A stretch of DNA of 64,000 nt from Acanthacorydalis orientalis (GCA_034766995.1 CM068317.1:28445001-28509000), one strand, 5' to 3'; shown: positions 11,676 through 23,640, numbered from the stretch's first letter. Numbers and translations: made by a program. Notes: a model not told the origin generated them from the letters alone.

Positions 11676-12138
11676 ATAGCCAGTGATTAAATTGAGAACG
11701 CAGATCAGAAGAATGTGGTTTATTAAAATTAAACGGATTATTCGTATGTTATTTTCTTGCTCGGTTTTTAAAAGTGTGAGTGATCTGAATTTGTTAATAT
11801 TTAAAAGTACTCTCTCTAATGGCGACTGAAATATTTTTTTAACGAATTTTATCCATATTTATCGATATTAATGTTCTGATTATCAGCACTGGAATTATCT
11901 ATTATAGTCCAGTATTTTTTTCTAGTCAATTTCTTCTATTGAACAGTTTACTTTTTATTATCAGTTACTAAATTCTTTAAAATGTTTTATTTTTATTAAG
12001 GCTATTTGTGCATTGTTGTATATGGTTTTGTAAAAAGCATCACTTTTTTTAATAAAAATATACTTTTCAGTTGACTAGTAATTGTGCAAATATGCAATTA
12101 GGAACACTCTGATCCATTTACAGTACTTTAGACTATAG

Positions 12139-12504
12139 CAGTGTTCTTCAAACTGTGGAACGCTAGGGTTCCGTGAGTCAAAGTCAAAATTCGAAAGAAT
12201 TTTCGAAGAAAAAATCCGGAATTTTGAAGTAGTTAATTCATAATGATTTCCTTTATTTCTATAAATATCTATAATTACCTATTATAATGCAGTAAAACTG
12301 TACTTATACCTATTATGTAGTAAAATTGTATTTATAACTACACATTACGACCCTGCTTAATCAGATATAAATAATAAAATTGTTTATGTAAGATGACTGA
12401 TTTTCAAAATTTGTGGCGTTTTTCTGTAGATGGTAGGAGGTGTTCCACAAAAATAATTTATTATCTTAATGGTTTCATGAGTCGACCAAGTATGAAGACC
12501 ACTG
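12139..12504. mobile_element. hAT-type MITE (366 bp) with 8-bp target-site duplication
   Basis: Left end CAGTGTTCTTCAAACTGTGG. The right end, read as reverse complement, is CAGTGGTCTTCATACTTGG. These form a ~16-bp terminal inverted repeat of the CAGTG type known from hAT elements. The flanks carry an 8-bp duplication with one mismatch: GACTATAG at 12131-12138 and GACAATAG at 12505-12512. Eight-base duplications plus CAG(T/G)G ends are diagnostic of the superfamily. The interior has no transposase frame, so the copy is non-autonomous. Confidence 0.85.
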
Positions 12505-12512
12505 GACAATAG

Positions 12513-14000
12513 CAAACAGTTTTGTTAAAAATATTAGTTGGATATGTGTGAATTAATAAATATAAAGATTGGTTATAATATTCAAATTCAGTTCAATTAA
12601 TATCATGCCATAGAATAAGTTTTATCTTTCCTCTTTCTTTTTTGAATTATTCATTGTTTTTTAAAAAAATATAAATTAACAATGAAATGTTCGTATGTTT
12701 TTTTGATAGTTTACAGCTATGTGAATTTATTTTAAATCAAAAATGTCCTGATTTTATTCTAATAATAAAGTATAGATCGACTTTCTATCAAGTATTTTCT
12801 TTTTCATTTATTTGCGCGTTTAATGAACATAATATTCATTTATTATTTACATTTTATTTAATTAGAATTGTTACTTATAAATAAACAATTTCAAACTAAA
12901 TTGTGTGAATTAATTGTGTAAATTAAAAGATCGTGTATTGAATTTAGAGTTATTAATTTTTAGAGACATAGTTTTACATAGTTGGATTATTTTACTCTTA
13001 ACTTTTATTTATTGCCACTTCCTTCTCATTTTTACAATATGTTTCAAAACATGTCTTAACAATTTAAGTGCTCGATTTTTAATCTGACATACATCTTATC
13101 GTACCTTTTTAATAATTTCAAGTGTAGACTTCTATTGAAGGTATTTATTTGTAAAGTTATTTGATTATAATAACTATATTAATTACTTTTTTCTCACTTG
13201 ATAATGTTAAGTAAAAAGGTAGATCATATTTGAGTATCAAATAATCTGTGTAAGACGTTATTTATATTTATAACTTGTTGACACAAATTTTATAAAACGA
13301 AAAAGATAATTAAATACGAAAGTGTACTTTGGTCTGTCAGTTATCTGTACAGTAAATGTTTGACGTATGTCATAATATTAATTATAAAGTAATTATTGCA
13401 ACTAATTTATTTTACATTAAAAATAAATTCTAGTATGACTATATATTTTTCCAGTTATGAAAGCAATATTTTTATATTTTAGTAAATAAGTTTTACGGTT
13501 GGACATTTGTAATTTAATAAAATCGAATTACATATCTCTGAAAAGTGTGTATATAAAACTAGTGCAACTTTAATAGAATTATTTGTAATGCAACTACCAT
13601 TTTTCTAATTAAAATTTTTATACATTTATGTTTTCAAGATTTTTATTCCAGATACAAGCCACATATAAGACCAACGCGTGAACTACATTGCTTCTTGAAT
13701 ATATTTGTTAAATAACTTCGGAATATAGGGAAAGTTTAAATTTAACTTTAATTAAATAAGAAGTTATAGAATAAGTATACAAGTGTACATATTTGTTTCA
13801 TTTCATCTATTTGTATTTTTAAAAAGAATTGTATTTGTACTCAACGTTTGTACTGAACTGTATACAATCCTACTACATACCCATATGGCGAAATCTAAAC
13901 CACTGTCTATAAGACACTAGCATCTAACGAGACTCAATCCCATCCCCTATTTGTGGTATATACATTGTGTTTATAGTTACGTATTCCTATGTATACAAAT
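12513..14000. other. Unannotated AT-rich stretch
   Basis: No gene, element end or RNA recognised. The open frame 12687-12884 has AT-driven composition only. Confidence 0.6.
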
Positions 14001-14066
14001 ATACACGCATACACACACACACACATATATATATATATACACACACATACACAAATACTTACACAT
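14001..14066. repeat. CA/TA/CA compound microsatellite
   Basis: CA block, short TA block (14024-14039) and second CA block. Confidence 0.9.
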
Positions 14067-14200
14067 AGAGGGTGTTTTTGCACGTTACTAAACGTTTTAA
14101 CGACTCTTACAAAGTTTGTAATATGAAAATATAGTTGTTCATATGAACTTTTTGAAATTGTTTCTTCAAGAGCTTAAAGAATGCATTTTGATATCATTTA

Positions 14201-14201
<1 letters not shown>

Positions 14202-14254
<53 letters not shown>
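14202..14254. repeat. (TA)n microsatellite
   Basis: Fifty-three bases of AT alternation, followed by GCACATACAATATGTGCGTGTG, in which GCACATA and TATGTGC form a short inverted repeat. Confidence 0.95.
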
Positions 14255-14259
<5 letters not shown>

Positions 14260-14825
14260 TACAATATGTGCGTGTGTTTCTACAATAATATTAAATTATA
14301 TTTTTGAGTTTTTATTTTTGGGTTACACACTTTGTATTTTACTACGGTTTGGAATTTGTGCCATCTTTAAATTCGAACAATACACACTTTTCTATAACGG
14401 AATGTGGATCTCATACTATGAGTATTAAATCTCATCTATGAGTATTAAAGTTACGCTCTTACCAGAAATAATTAATATTTTTTTACAGTAGAATTACAAT
14501 TGTTAAATTTAATGTCTTATGAAAGTCATAAATTTAATGCCTTATGATATTAAATGGAAATATAAGTTAAATGATTTTCTTATACTAAAGAAGATTTTTT
14601 TAATTATATTTTACATAAATAAATAGCATCTTATTGACAAAGAGATTAAAAAGTCGAATGTACACGTATCAAAATAAACACATTAACGATAAAATATAAG
14701 TGCCCACAGGCAAGAAAGAAATTACTAACTCCATAACTATTTTATAAAATGAAACACAACATTGAAATATTTGGATTGAAATTAAAATTATAACAGAAAT
14801 CATAATTATTTAATTTGTATAACTG

Positions 14826-14828
<3 letters not shown>
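14255..14828. other. Unannotated AT-rich stretch
   Basis: Contains small local duplications (CTATGAGTATTAAA near 14417 and 14439; TTTAATG(T/C)CTTATGA near 14508 and 14532). No gene seen. Confidence 0.55.

Positions 14829-14914
<86 letters not shown>
14829..14914. repeat. Long (TA)n microsatellite
   Basis: Eighty-six bases of unbroken TA alternation, among the longest pure arrays here. Confidence 0.95.
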
Positions 14915-14920
<6 letters not shown>

Positions 14921-15287
14921 TATTAAGTGTGATTTAAATAGAAATGCTGTCATTTTCAGGCTATCAGTTTATATTTTCAATCTCTGACAACTGTATCCAT
15001 TAGTATCAATTATCTGTAGTATGGTTACATTTCATCTATTTAGAACTGCTGTTATTGCTAAAATTTCAAATATTGACTTTATTGTTGATTGTACAAGAAT
15101 TGTTGTACTAATGTATTTAATAGTATTTCTTTATATAGAAGTAAGTAGTAAATATGATATTTTATATTTTAAAACAAACAGCATTGCATGTTAAATGACT
15201 GTTATAAAAAATTGAATAATTTGTTGTTTGAACAAGTCCGTACTTTTAAAATAAGATTTCATTACGGAATCGTAAATAAATAATTAA

Positions 15288-15563
15288 GAAAACGTCCTGT
15301 ACAAACTAGGAGGTAACGTTGATACCACAGTGATGGGATATTGGGAAGCTGCTATCCGACCACTGAAAGACGTGACCTTTCAAAACCACCCTTATAGTCC
15401 ACCCGTATCTACAACAGAAGGGGTGGCTCACCAACACCTACCGTCGTACTCCAATCATCTCCCGTTCAATGCATGCATGGAGGACAAAAACAAAAACACC
15501 TCAGTATTCCCGAAAGCACGATTTATTACCAGTGTTGACAAGTACTTGAAAACTGTGAATTAA
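15288..15563 (+). CDS. Unassigned open frame in a GC-richer island (possible exon)
   Basis: An open frame of 91 codons starts right after the in-frame stop TAA 15285-15287 (ENVLYKLGGNVDTTVMGYWE) and ends at TAA 15561-15563. An internal ATG at 15330 could start a 77-residue product. Base composition is roughly balanced, far from the surrounding AT-rich DNA, and the residues are diverse, with several His, Pro and Ser and no low-complexity run. No domain, signal peptide or transmembrane segment is recognised. ACCACAG at about 15324-15330 could be a weak acceptor, but it lacks a pyrimidine tract. It may be a terminal exon, an old exon or a transposon piece. I do not assign a function. Confidence 0.3.
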   Translation, partial: ENVLYKLGGNVDTTVMGYWEAAIRPLKDVTFQNHPYSPPVSTTEGVAHQHLPSYSNHLPFNACMEDKNKNTSVFPKARFITSVDKYLKTVN

Positions 15564-15579
15564 ACTTTTTTCTCCTACT

Positions 15580-16951
15580 GCGCGTTCACTCTATTTTGCA
15601 TGAATTGCGAATTGCATGTTGAATTTTAGACGGTGTCGTTCCGCAACATATTTGTCATTGGTTCACAGTCTCTGCGGACGTATAATTTTTATTCGTATTC
15701 ATTGTATATTTTTATAATTTAATTTTTTTTCATTTTATGTACGGCGAATTGTATTATATCAATCCTCTAATGGGCAGAATTTGAAAAATTGTTACAAAGA
15801 ATCAATTTAATTTTGAATGATTACCTCTCTTGGGTTTAAACATTTCTTCCTTTATACGATTATACCTTTGTTCTTCTCTCTTCTTATGTCGAATGATAAT
15901 TTTTTGATTTTTATTTATATACAGATGCACATTACATACTGTATACGACAGTAATCAAAATATCTACCATACTTTGTATTAGTGTATGTAAAATGACCGA
16001 TTTTGCTTTTTAAATTATCTGTTTTAATGAAATAAAAATAGTTTCATTTATTGTAATTTCTATCAAATTAATTCACGAAATCTGTTTTCTATAACCTACT
16101 AAATCTACTCTTTATCAATTTGTGTTATATTAGATAATTTTCGGTTCACGAAGTGCTCAATAAATACAAGTGAAATATTTTAAAATTTCTTAATTTTTCC
16201 CCAAATAGATTTAAATTTAGACTTAATTTAATAGACCCGGGTCGAAATATTGATTTATAATTCAATGAAGATTTAGGTAATAAATAAAGCAACATGATAT
16301 TAATTTCAGATTTATTGTTTTGAAAATACGAGTCTTGTAAATGAGTCAAAAGGTTGAATAGAATTATACATCAATGACAATTTGTTAGAAATTGTAATCC
16401 GATTTATTTTAAATCAAATTGTCCAAAACACTGTGAGAATTGAATGTGGGTTATAGAAAACTTTGTATATTTAATTGGCTGAGAATATTAAAACTGAAGT
16501 AAAAAAGAAATAGTTCCCTTTGAATTACGTACATACGTAATTTGAAGTTTATTTTATTCAAACTTTTTCTCATGAAAAAAAATATTATTTTTTGTATCTA
16601 ATAACGTGAAGAAAAATTATTTCTTTTATACAAAATATTTGATTTAATGATTAACCGAAGAAGGCATTGAAACATTGAAACTAGCTATCAAAGGATAGGG
16701 GAGTAGTTTGTAATATTATCTGGTATTATCCATCATTATTTACTAAAAGAAGTTGATACCGTAAATGTGGGTAAATATTGTTGAAAACTTCAAAAGCATG
16801 TTTAAAATTATGCAGAGAGCAGTTGTCTATATTGGTAAATCGATATGGTAATAATTTTTTACAACAATACCTGGTTTCATGTTTCACAACATAGCCCAGA
16901 GATTGAATGATTTAATTTCGCTTTCCTCAAATTATGGATTGTGTGGTGTAA
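15580..16951. other. Unannotated stretch with a moderately GC-rich start
   Basis: From 15585 to about 15690 the sequence (CTGCGCGTTCAC, GAATTGCGAATTGC and CTGCGGACG words) stays richer in CpG than background. It may belong to the same island as the open frame just upstream, or be a MITE edge. After that, nothing is recognised. The minus-strand frame 16146-16349 has no known domain. Confidence 0.35.
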
Positions 16952-16992
16952 GGTGCAGGTGTAATCCCTTTCCAAGAGATTACACCTGCACC
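16952..16992. other. Perfect 15-bp inverted repeat with 11-nt loop
   Basis: GGTGCAGGTGTAATC (16952-16966) is exactly reverse-complemented at 16978-16992 around an 11-nt loop. A nearby AAGGGATTTAC echoes the loop-side GTAATCCCTTT. The stem is GC-richer than the surroundings and could be a hairpin of a non-autonomous element or a structured RNA. Confidence 0.75.
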
Positions 16993-17699
16993 GTAAAAGG
17001 GATTTACTGTTGAATATGAATGCTTTTTAGAAAAATGGACAGGACAAAAGCGTCTAATAAATATTTTTATGTTGTTATTTTTTTCATTTTTGTACTCTAA
17101 ATATTTTTCCGTAGTAAAAATTAAAAGGTTAATCTCAAATATAAGATTTACATTCGATGTACTAATTAAAATTTAAGACATACGTTTATTTCCCTGCTCA
17201 TCATATAAATAGGCGATTCTTACAAAATATTTTTTTAAATTATTTCTAATAAAATATTAGTTATTGAAATATTTATTTGTTGTATAATTTTAAACTCATT
17301 AGTTTTATTCATGGACGAGGATTTTAAATTGTCAGAATTAATTTAGTATTTTGGGAGGTCGGGATATAACCAACTCTTTGAATCACTGGACTACTGCCTG
17401 CAATTTTTTTCAGTTTTCAGTTAACAATAAAATCATTATTATTTTAGCTTCCAGAAATATATTGTTTTTAGAAATTAATTTTTCATAAAAACATAAAAAG
17501 TTCGTTTTCAGTTTTATGGAAAAAGTACATAGATTCTTTTTTATTTTTAAATAATGGATAATTCATGTAGTTACAAAAGATGAAATTTACATTAGAAATA
17601 ATGTTATATTCAACGATATATTTGTAGTATTATATAGTTATTAATCTTTCTATATATAGAAAATAATTCCATCGTAAAATTTCCATAAAACAATTTTTT

Positions 17700-17880
17700 T
17701 ACTTTTTCGTGTGAGCTATCCCCCCTCCGCCTCTTCCCTCGCTAGACACAACAAGTAGCACGTTAACCATTCCCGATAGTCAATGGTTGGTTGATAGATA
17801 ACGCATGGTCTCAGTTCTGATTGGTTGATATCAGTCACATGTATGTATCTCTCTCACGGTATACAACGAAAGAGGTGCAT
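17700..17880. promoter_or_regulatory. Promoter-like GC-richer segment with CCAAT-type boxes (speculative)
   Basis: A C-rich run (CCCCCCTCCGCCTCTTCCCTC) is followed by GTCAATGGTTGGTTGATAG and, about 40 bp on, CTGATTGGTTGATATCAG. The ATTGG core is the reverse complement of a CCAAT box, and GGTTGATA is repeated twice. Composition differs sharply from the flanks. No TATA box or initiator can be placed with confidence, and no gene is seen next to it. Confidence 0.25.
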
Positions 17881-18069
17881 ACGATTTCAATTTAAAACTG
17901 ATGACATTTATTCAAAATATTGTATTCACTGAAGCTTTAGAGTGAAAAACTTGTTACACATTTTAACATTGTATTTTGTTTTTCATTTTTATAAACTTTT
18001 CCAATAAAAATTTTAAAACTTACATTTTACATAGATTGTGTGTACGTATAATTTGTTAATTTCTGTTAT

Positions 18070-18165
18070 TTGTTAAGAGAGAGTGTGCGTCAGCGAGCGG
18101 GAGGCGAAGCCCTCCCGGGGGTCGATGAGCGTTGCTAGGGGCCAGATCCCCCTGGTTATTAAAAA
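18070..18165. repeat. GC-rich double-hairpin segment
   Basis: About 95 bp with GC near 65-70% in a ~25% background. Two small hairpins can be drawn: GGGAGGC-GAA-GCCCTCCC (one bulged C) and AGGGG-CCAGAT-CCCCT. It looks like a GC-rich foldback repeat rather than a gene. The minus-strand reading (GDLAPSNAHRPPGGLRLPLA) has no recognised domain. Confidence 0.5.
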
Positions 18166-18250
18166 AATAGTTTGTATCAACTTGAAATCCTAACGAAATT
18201 GTATTGTAAATTATGCTCATATTATCAAAAATGTCCCTCTTTTTCTCATA

Positions 18251-18251
18251 A

Positions 18252-18340
<89 letters not shown>

Positions 18341-18341
18341 C
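18251..18341. repeat. (CA)n(TA)n compound microsatellite
   Basis: CA tract 18252-18278 passing into TA to 18341, with one TGTG interruption near 18309. Confidence 0.95.
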
Positions 18342-19417
18342 AAACATATGCATTAATTATTTTATTGAAATGTCAAATAATATTTTCATTGTCGATCAAA
18401 AGTTTCACGATAATTTGTTCAAGTGGTAGTCACTATAAATGTTCTCATTAAAGTTTATACGAGTATTGACTAAATAGTGCAGAGGTAACGTGGTCTTCTT
18501 GTTGGAAAACGTTTCTAGTTTCGATTTGTAGTTTAACTGTTATGTTTTCATATTTATTTAATGTTTAATAATACGTGTACGTGACCTGTTTCGAAATTGC
18601 TTTTCTTGCCTTTATCTTCGTATCTTTCTAATTTTTTGACCAGTGTCTTATGAAAGTTCTTATAAATAATTTATAATTTAATCAACAGTCCATGTTTCTT
18701 TTTGTACCGTTCAAAGGTAGATATAAATGTAAAATTGTACATTTTAAAAAGTTTATGCACATGTTAAATTGTACATGTTAAAAGTTTAAAAAAGTATTTT
18801 ATTGCTCACAATTCGTAAATAATTCATTGATTTCCATTGAATTTAAATGTATATTGAATCAAAATGTGTGTACAATTGTTATACTATAAGCATGTAAAAT
18901 AAATTTACGATCTATAAGAATAGTGTATATAAAGAGTAATATTATGCATTGTGAAACGTGGTATTTGCAGTTTTCTGCTTTACACGTCGAATAGATTTTC
19001 ACAGGCTACACACTAAAGCTTCACGAGCACGTTTCACGTCTACTTATGATGTTCTAGACTTACCTGTGTTCTTTCATTCTTCCATATTCTCCTGTTTTCA
19101 CGAACTGTTATTCCCAATGATAAATTGATTCAACGCCTGTTGGGGTTTCATGAATTTCCGTTGCATTTGAGCTACAGATTTCAGCCTCGAGATTCTAGGA
19201 ATGAAGTAAACTACGGCTGTGCCGTTCTCATTTTATGTATTCCGTAGTAAGGTTACTGTTGGCATTTATTATTTATAGCTGAATATAATTGTTTAGAGCT
19301 GTGAAGTAGATTTATTTTTTGACGTGCAAGGTAAAAAAATGTTTTTTTCGACTTAGTTATGATTAGTTTATGATTAGTTTGTGGATTGGTAAAAAAGTTG
19401 TTTTATTAATTTTCTTC

Positions 19418-19424
<7 letters not shown>
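18342..19424. other. Unannotated stretch
   Basis: A GCAGAGGTAACGTGGTC word at about 18479, with TTTCGATTTG some 35 bp later, loosely resembles a degraded tRNA-type SINE head. It is too weak to call. GC is slightly raised at 18960-19260. No gene recognised. Confidence 0.35.
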
Positions 19425-19480
<56 letters not shown>

Positions 19481-19508
19481 CTATATACATATATCTATAC
19501 ACATATAT
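19425..19508. repeat. (TA)n microsatellite with degenerate TATG/TATC tail
   Basis: Pure TA to about 19468, then imperfect GTATATATGTATCTATATACATAT units. Confidence 0.9.
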
Positions 19509-19809
19509 GTGGTTAAAAAATAGTGTAATTGGCGTGAAAATGAAACATGTCACTAAAAGGGTTGAAAACGGTTTGCTGTTTTTATGTCGACTTGTATGTG
19601 CATATAAATCCTTCGGAGTTATCTATTATCTAAACTAAAACGACACGACCATTTAAACCAAATTAATCGTGTGGGAATAAATAGTTAATAAAACATTGTT
19701 ACAGAACACAAAATAAATAAAAATAAAACGATCGGAGATAATCTGTAGAAGCTAATAAATAAAATAGAGGGGCAAAAAACGTATTTTTGACACTAATGCG
19801 TTTTTTTCT

Positions 19810-19950
19810 CCGAAAAGCTATCGATTTCCGTGGATGTGTGAGTTGCTGTTGCACGGTCGCGAGTTCGATACCCATCAATCACTATCAACGAACACGCGTG
19901 ATACACTCACTTTCCTGAGCACCGGAGATCGATTAAAATCCTGTCAAGTG
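19810..19950 (+). repeat. Possible tRNA-derived SINE remnant
   Basis: The word GGTCGCGAGTTCGATACCC (about 19855-19873) closely resembles the Pol III B box and T-arm region typical of tRNA-derived SINEs, and the local GC is raised. The T-arm stem no longer pairs, no clear A box is seen upstream, and no terminal tail or duplication was found. It is at best a decayed fragment. Confidence 0.3.
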
Positions 19951-20203
19951 TATTTTTCACTAGGATATTTTACTTTTTTGCGCTTATGCCATGTAGCAGT
20001 GTGAAAAAGTCTTAAAATTGTGCTCTGTTGAACATGATTGAGACTTGGATGATAGAATGAAATTGCAAATACAAATTTTGTACATTCTTTCAAGGTTAGA
20101 GCATAAAATTACAGTTCTTTTTTACTTGAGAAATTGCAAAAAGTCTTTCGATGTTGAATATGGTTTTAATAATCGTCTACTGCTTATAATTCAAATTTAT
20201 TCA

Positions 20204-20206
<3 letters not shown>

Positions 20207-20264
<58 letters not shown>
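20207..20264. repeat. (TA)n microsatellite
   Basis: Fifty-eight bases of perfect alternation. Confidence 0.95.
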
Positions 20265-20266
<2 letters not shown>

Positions 20267-20843
20267 GAATAATCTATTTAGAAAAGATTACCATTTTTGT
20301 GCACTTTTATGATAAATAATTCAGTTATCAAAATAAAATATTGTCGATAATGTTGTTTTTACGAAATGGAATAAATATGTGCTTGTTCATAATTGACACT
20401 TACATTTTATATCCTGATTTATGTATTGTTTCAATATATTCATTCGTGTAGAATAATCTTTTAAAGGAAAAACTATTTATGAAGTGCACTCAAACGCTTG
20501 CAAGCAATAAACATTATTTCATATAGAATATAATTCCTTTCAGTTTTTTCATATTAAAGTATTTATTCCTTTTATTTCTTTATTTTTTTTTAAATATATT
20601 TCTTTTAATATGTCATTTAGTAAATTTTATTTCTAATATGAACTGTTTACAGTCGTTTCGTATTATGACCTTTCAATTTGAAAAAAAGGACTCTTTTCTT
20701 ATGTATTGACACTTAACATGTATTTTATTTTAATGTCATTTTCTGTCAGTAGTAGTTACAAAGTTGTTTCTGTTAGACATTTAAAAGACTACTGAAAACC
20801 CATAAAATTAATGTTTGTGGTATCAAAATTACTGAAAATTCTA

Positions 20844-20846
<3 letters not shown>
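20265..20846. other. Unannotated AT-rich stretch
   Basis: No gene or element recognised. Confidence 0.6.

Positions 20847-20888
<42 letters not shown>
20847..20888. repeat. (TA)n microsatellite
   Basis: About 41 bp of TA alternation. Confidence 0.95.
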
Positions 20889-20893
<5 letters not shown>

Positions 20894-20939
20894 ATATTTG
20901 AAAAAAATTCTTATATAGCAATCATGGAACCATATTTTT

Positions 20940-21410
20940 CCAATATATGAAGAAAAGCGTTCGCTCCGGAGTGCATTAAAATATCCTAAGTTAAATATGT
21001 CGATTTTATTACTTATATGTGCGGATGGCGGCAGTAAATTTGAAAAAAAAAATTTATCATGACTATTTTATCACAGCCGAGGCGACATCTTTCTAAAGTA
21101 AAATTACGGACGGCGTCGTAAAAATAACCGTTTTAATATGCATTCAGCGGTTTCGGAACTTTTTCCGTTGCCGACACGATATTAGTATTTTTATAGCACA
21201 CTTTATCTTTCAGTTTAATCTTAATTTAAATTTATACCTGCTTCTAGCCGTATCTACAACGTATTTTACTCGAAATACACTCGAAACTAACTATTAACTC
21301 AACTAGTTATACCTCAACGTGCATTCGCTTTTAATGATCCTATTAAATGATGTAAAATACATTCCGCGAATCAAATGAAATCGCGTGAATTATCAAATTC
21401 TATAGCCGAA
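20940..21410. other. Unannotated stretch with CpG-containing patches
   Basis: GC and CpG are raised at about 21020-21190 (GCGGATGGCGGC, CAGCCGAGGCGAC, ACGGACGGCGTCG). No coding frame or RNA recognised. It could be an old element or a regulatory patch. Confidence 0.35.
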
Positions 21411-21519
21411 TTATACAACTTGTATACTAAATATGTGGAGTAAATTATTCATATTTTTATCTCGTTCAGTTATAATTCTTTTCTTTAATTTTATTTCTAT
21501 AGACGAGTTTTTTATTATT

Positions 21520-21766
21520 AATTGTAATGAAGTAAGAAGTTTGAGTACCCACCTAGCACTGACTTTATTCACACCTAAATGGCAATGGTAAATTTGGCGA
21601 ATTATTGTCTGTGAAAGATTGGACATTGTTAATAATTATTTCACTTTTAAATGCTGGTCACTAAACACCAGGTCTTCGACAAGTGTAACAGAATCGATCG
21701 TGAGCACTTTCACAATGCAACTGGGACGCGATTCATCTTCCAATGACTTCTCCCAGATCCGAAATC
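21520..21766 (-). pseudogene. Mariner transposase relic, N-terminal DNA-binding part
   Basis: Read on the minus strand, one frame gives WEKSLEDESRPS, then DSVTLVEDLVFSDQHLKVK, a stop, then LSQTIIRQIYHCHLGVNKVSARWVLKLLTSLQ. The order SLEDE.RP, (V/I)..LV..D..LKV, a second helix-turn-helix, LG..K.SARWV..LLT is the hallmark of the paired DNA-binding region and linker of mariner transposases with an HTH_48-type start. At least two in-frame stops (near 21768 and 21645) and loss of the catalytic domain downstream show a dead fragment. No terminal repeats were located. Its sequence differs from the three short mariner copies elsewhere in the window, so it belongs to another lineage, possibly that of the catalytic-domain fragment at 50.3 kb. 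Confidence 0.7.
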
Positions 21767-21849
21767 ACTTAGTACATTCTTTTACCGTGGAGTATGAAGA
21801 AGAATCTTCCCCGTATACACCATCTAATCGTTATTTTATTTGATGGCGT

Positions 21850-23068
21850 GTAGCCACTTCTTTTGCTAGAAACATTATTACTCCATGATACTCAATTTTG
21901 GTTACTTGTTAAGAATATGGCTTACACTTCGACTGTACAGTTGATTGATGTCACTGTACGATTGATCAAATTAAAATCTTGACATTTTTTTATAAATGCG
22001 TCTTTGAAACTATATTTCAATAGGATATAAAAAAAGAGATACCGAAAAACATTTTTTTTAAATTTACAAAAAAATATTAGTTTTTAAGCCTCTTAATACC
22101 TTAGAGTCGATATATCGGCACTCCATTTTTTTTGAGAAATACCTTGACCAGATATATCCGATATATTTTTTACTTTTAATACACTTTTAACTCATGTAAT
22201 GACAACTGTTTTCATTTCCTTTTTTTATGGAAAATATTATTTTTCTTTCTCTTATATAAAACTGCATACATTTTATAATAAAATACAAAAAAAGCGTGAA
22301 GTTATCTTTATTTTTAAGAAAAAATACGTTAACTTTAATGAATGGCTTCAAAAATGTATATTTTCCAAGGTACGTTTGGTCGGTACATAAAAAACTTATA
22401 AGGTAGTAACAGAGTAAATATAATTTTCTATGCAGTACTATTACCTTTAATAAAAATTTAACAAATATAAGATTCAAAATCTGGTTAACCTTTCCATACC
22501 GATGTGTGATTCTAGATTCTGTAGTTTCATTTTCCAGGTAGTCTTTTGTTATTTGTAGGTAGATTTAGACAAGCGTTATTTAATTCTACTTGAAATTCCA
22601 CATGCACTGACACAAGTCCTTGAAACCAGAAACAAGTCATCCAAAAGGACATATGTTACCAGGACAGAGCATTTATGCGGACATAGAAATAAAATCAAAC
22701 AAAATATATCTTTCAGTTTTGTATAAGTAGAATATCTTAGAAAAATGTTATAAACTGAACTCTTAATTATTAATAACACATAAAATGTATTTCATTTAAA
22801 AAAATTAAAATTAAAGATTGTAATATCTGTGGTTATGGAGGGCTGTATTGGATTTCATGGAATGTGTTTAGACATTTTGATGAATGGATGAAATAAAGAG
22901 TAACATTTCGAAAGCTGTAAACCCTTGTCAGATAATTTGTGTAATAGAGTAAATAATAATATTTTTGGTGTATACAACTTGTTCACGCTTAAATGAAGGT
23001 AGTATAATTACTTGTTTTGTTTTGTACCGATTTACAATTAAGAGGCATGTATATTGTTAATATGATAT

Positions 23069-23071
<3 letters not shown>
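21850..23071. other. Unannotated AT-rich stretch
   Basis: Two half-similar words, ACCTTAGAGTCGATATATCG (22099) and ACCTTGACCAGATATATCCG (22141), lie 42 bp apart. The open frames 22187-22477 (minus) and 22199-22390 (plus) overlap and have AT-driven composition. No gene recognised. Confidence 0.45.

Positions 23072-23122
<51 letters not shown>
23072..23122. repeat. (TA)n microsatellite
   Basis: About 50 bp of TA alternation. Confidence 0.95.
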
Positions 23123-23126
<4 letters not shown>

Positions 23127-23617
23127 GCTGATAAACATCTGAAAGTGACAGGGAATCTTTACAATTTGTACAGTAAACCAAAATAAAATAAAAATACATG
23201 TTGTTTTAAATTGTATGTTACCGATTTTTTTTCCAAATTAATTACTTGTAGAAGTTTATTATCCTTTCTTTGATTAATAAAATCGGTTAATTTTTGTCCA
23301 AATAGATTTTATATATCTATTTTTGTCGTAAAACTCGTTGCATTTAATTATTAAACAATAAAACTGATATTTTCTTTATTATTTATTCATGAAACTGTTG
23401 TAATTACGTAATATTTTGCGTGTCCAACAATTTAAATATAGAATTGAAACTATTTATATACGGTTACATATGCTGTTCAAGAACTGATTTCTATTTTAAT
23501 TCCCTTTTTTTACCATTTAAATATTTTTTTTCTGTAACAAGTATTGATTTTTCTATAATATTTATTATGGTTTCTTATTTTTTGCAAGTGGGTAATTTTA
23601 CAAGAGTTATTTATATT

Positions 23618-23640
23618 CTTATTTTTGTTTCAGGTGAGTC
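23618..23640 (+). other. Candidate recursive splice (ratchet) site
   Basis: A pyrimidine-rich run (CTTATTTTTGTTTCAG) ends at 23633 and is immediately followed by GTGAGT, a near-consensus donor. An acceptor fused to a donor with no exon between is the form of ratchet points in very long introns. It is on the same strand as, and 5 kb upstream of, the cysteine-rich exon. The functional assignment is an inference; the motif itself is plain. Confidence 0.35.

Noticed and set aside
22099..22165. Palindromic CGATATATCG words as a piggyBac-like end (ACCTTAGAGTCG)
   Set aside because: No matching second end or TTAA duplication could be found.
22187..22477. 96-codon minus-strand frame overlapping a plus-strand frame
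   Set aside because: Overlapping frames in AT-rich DNA without codon bias or domain.
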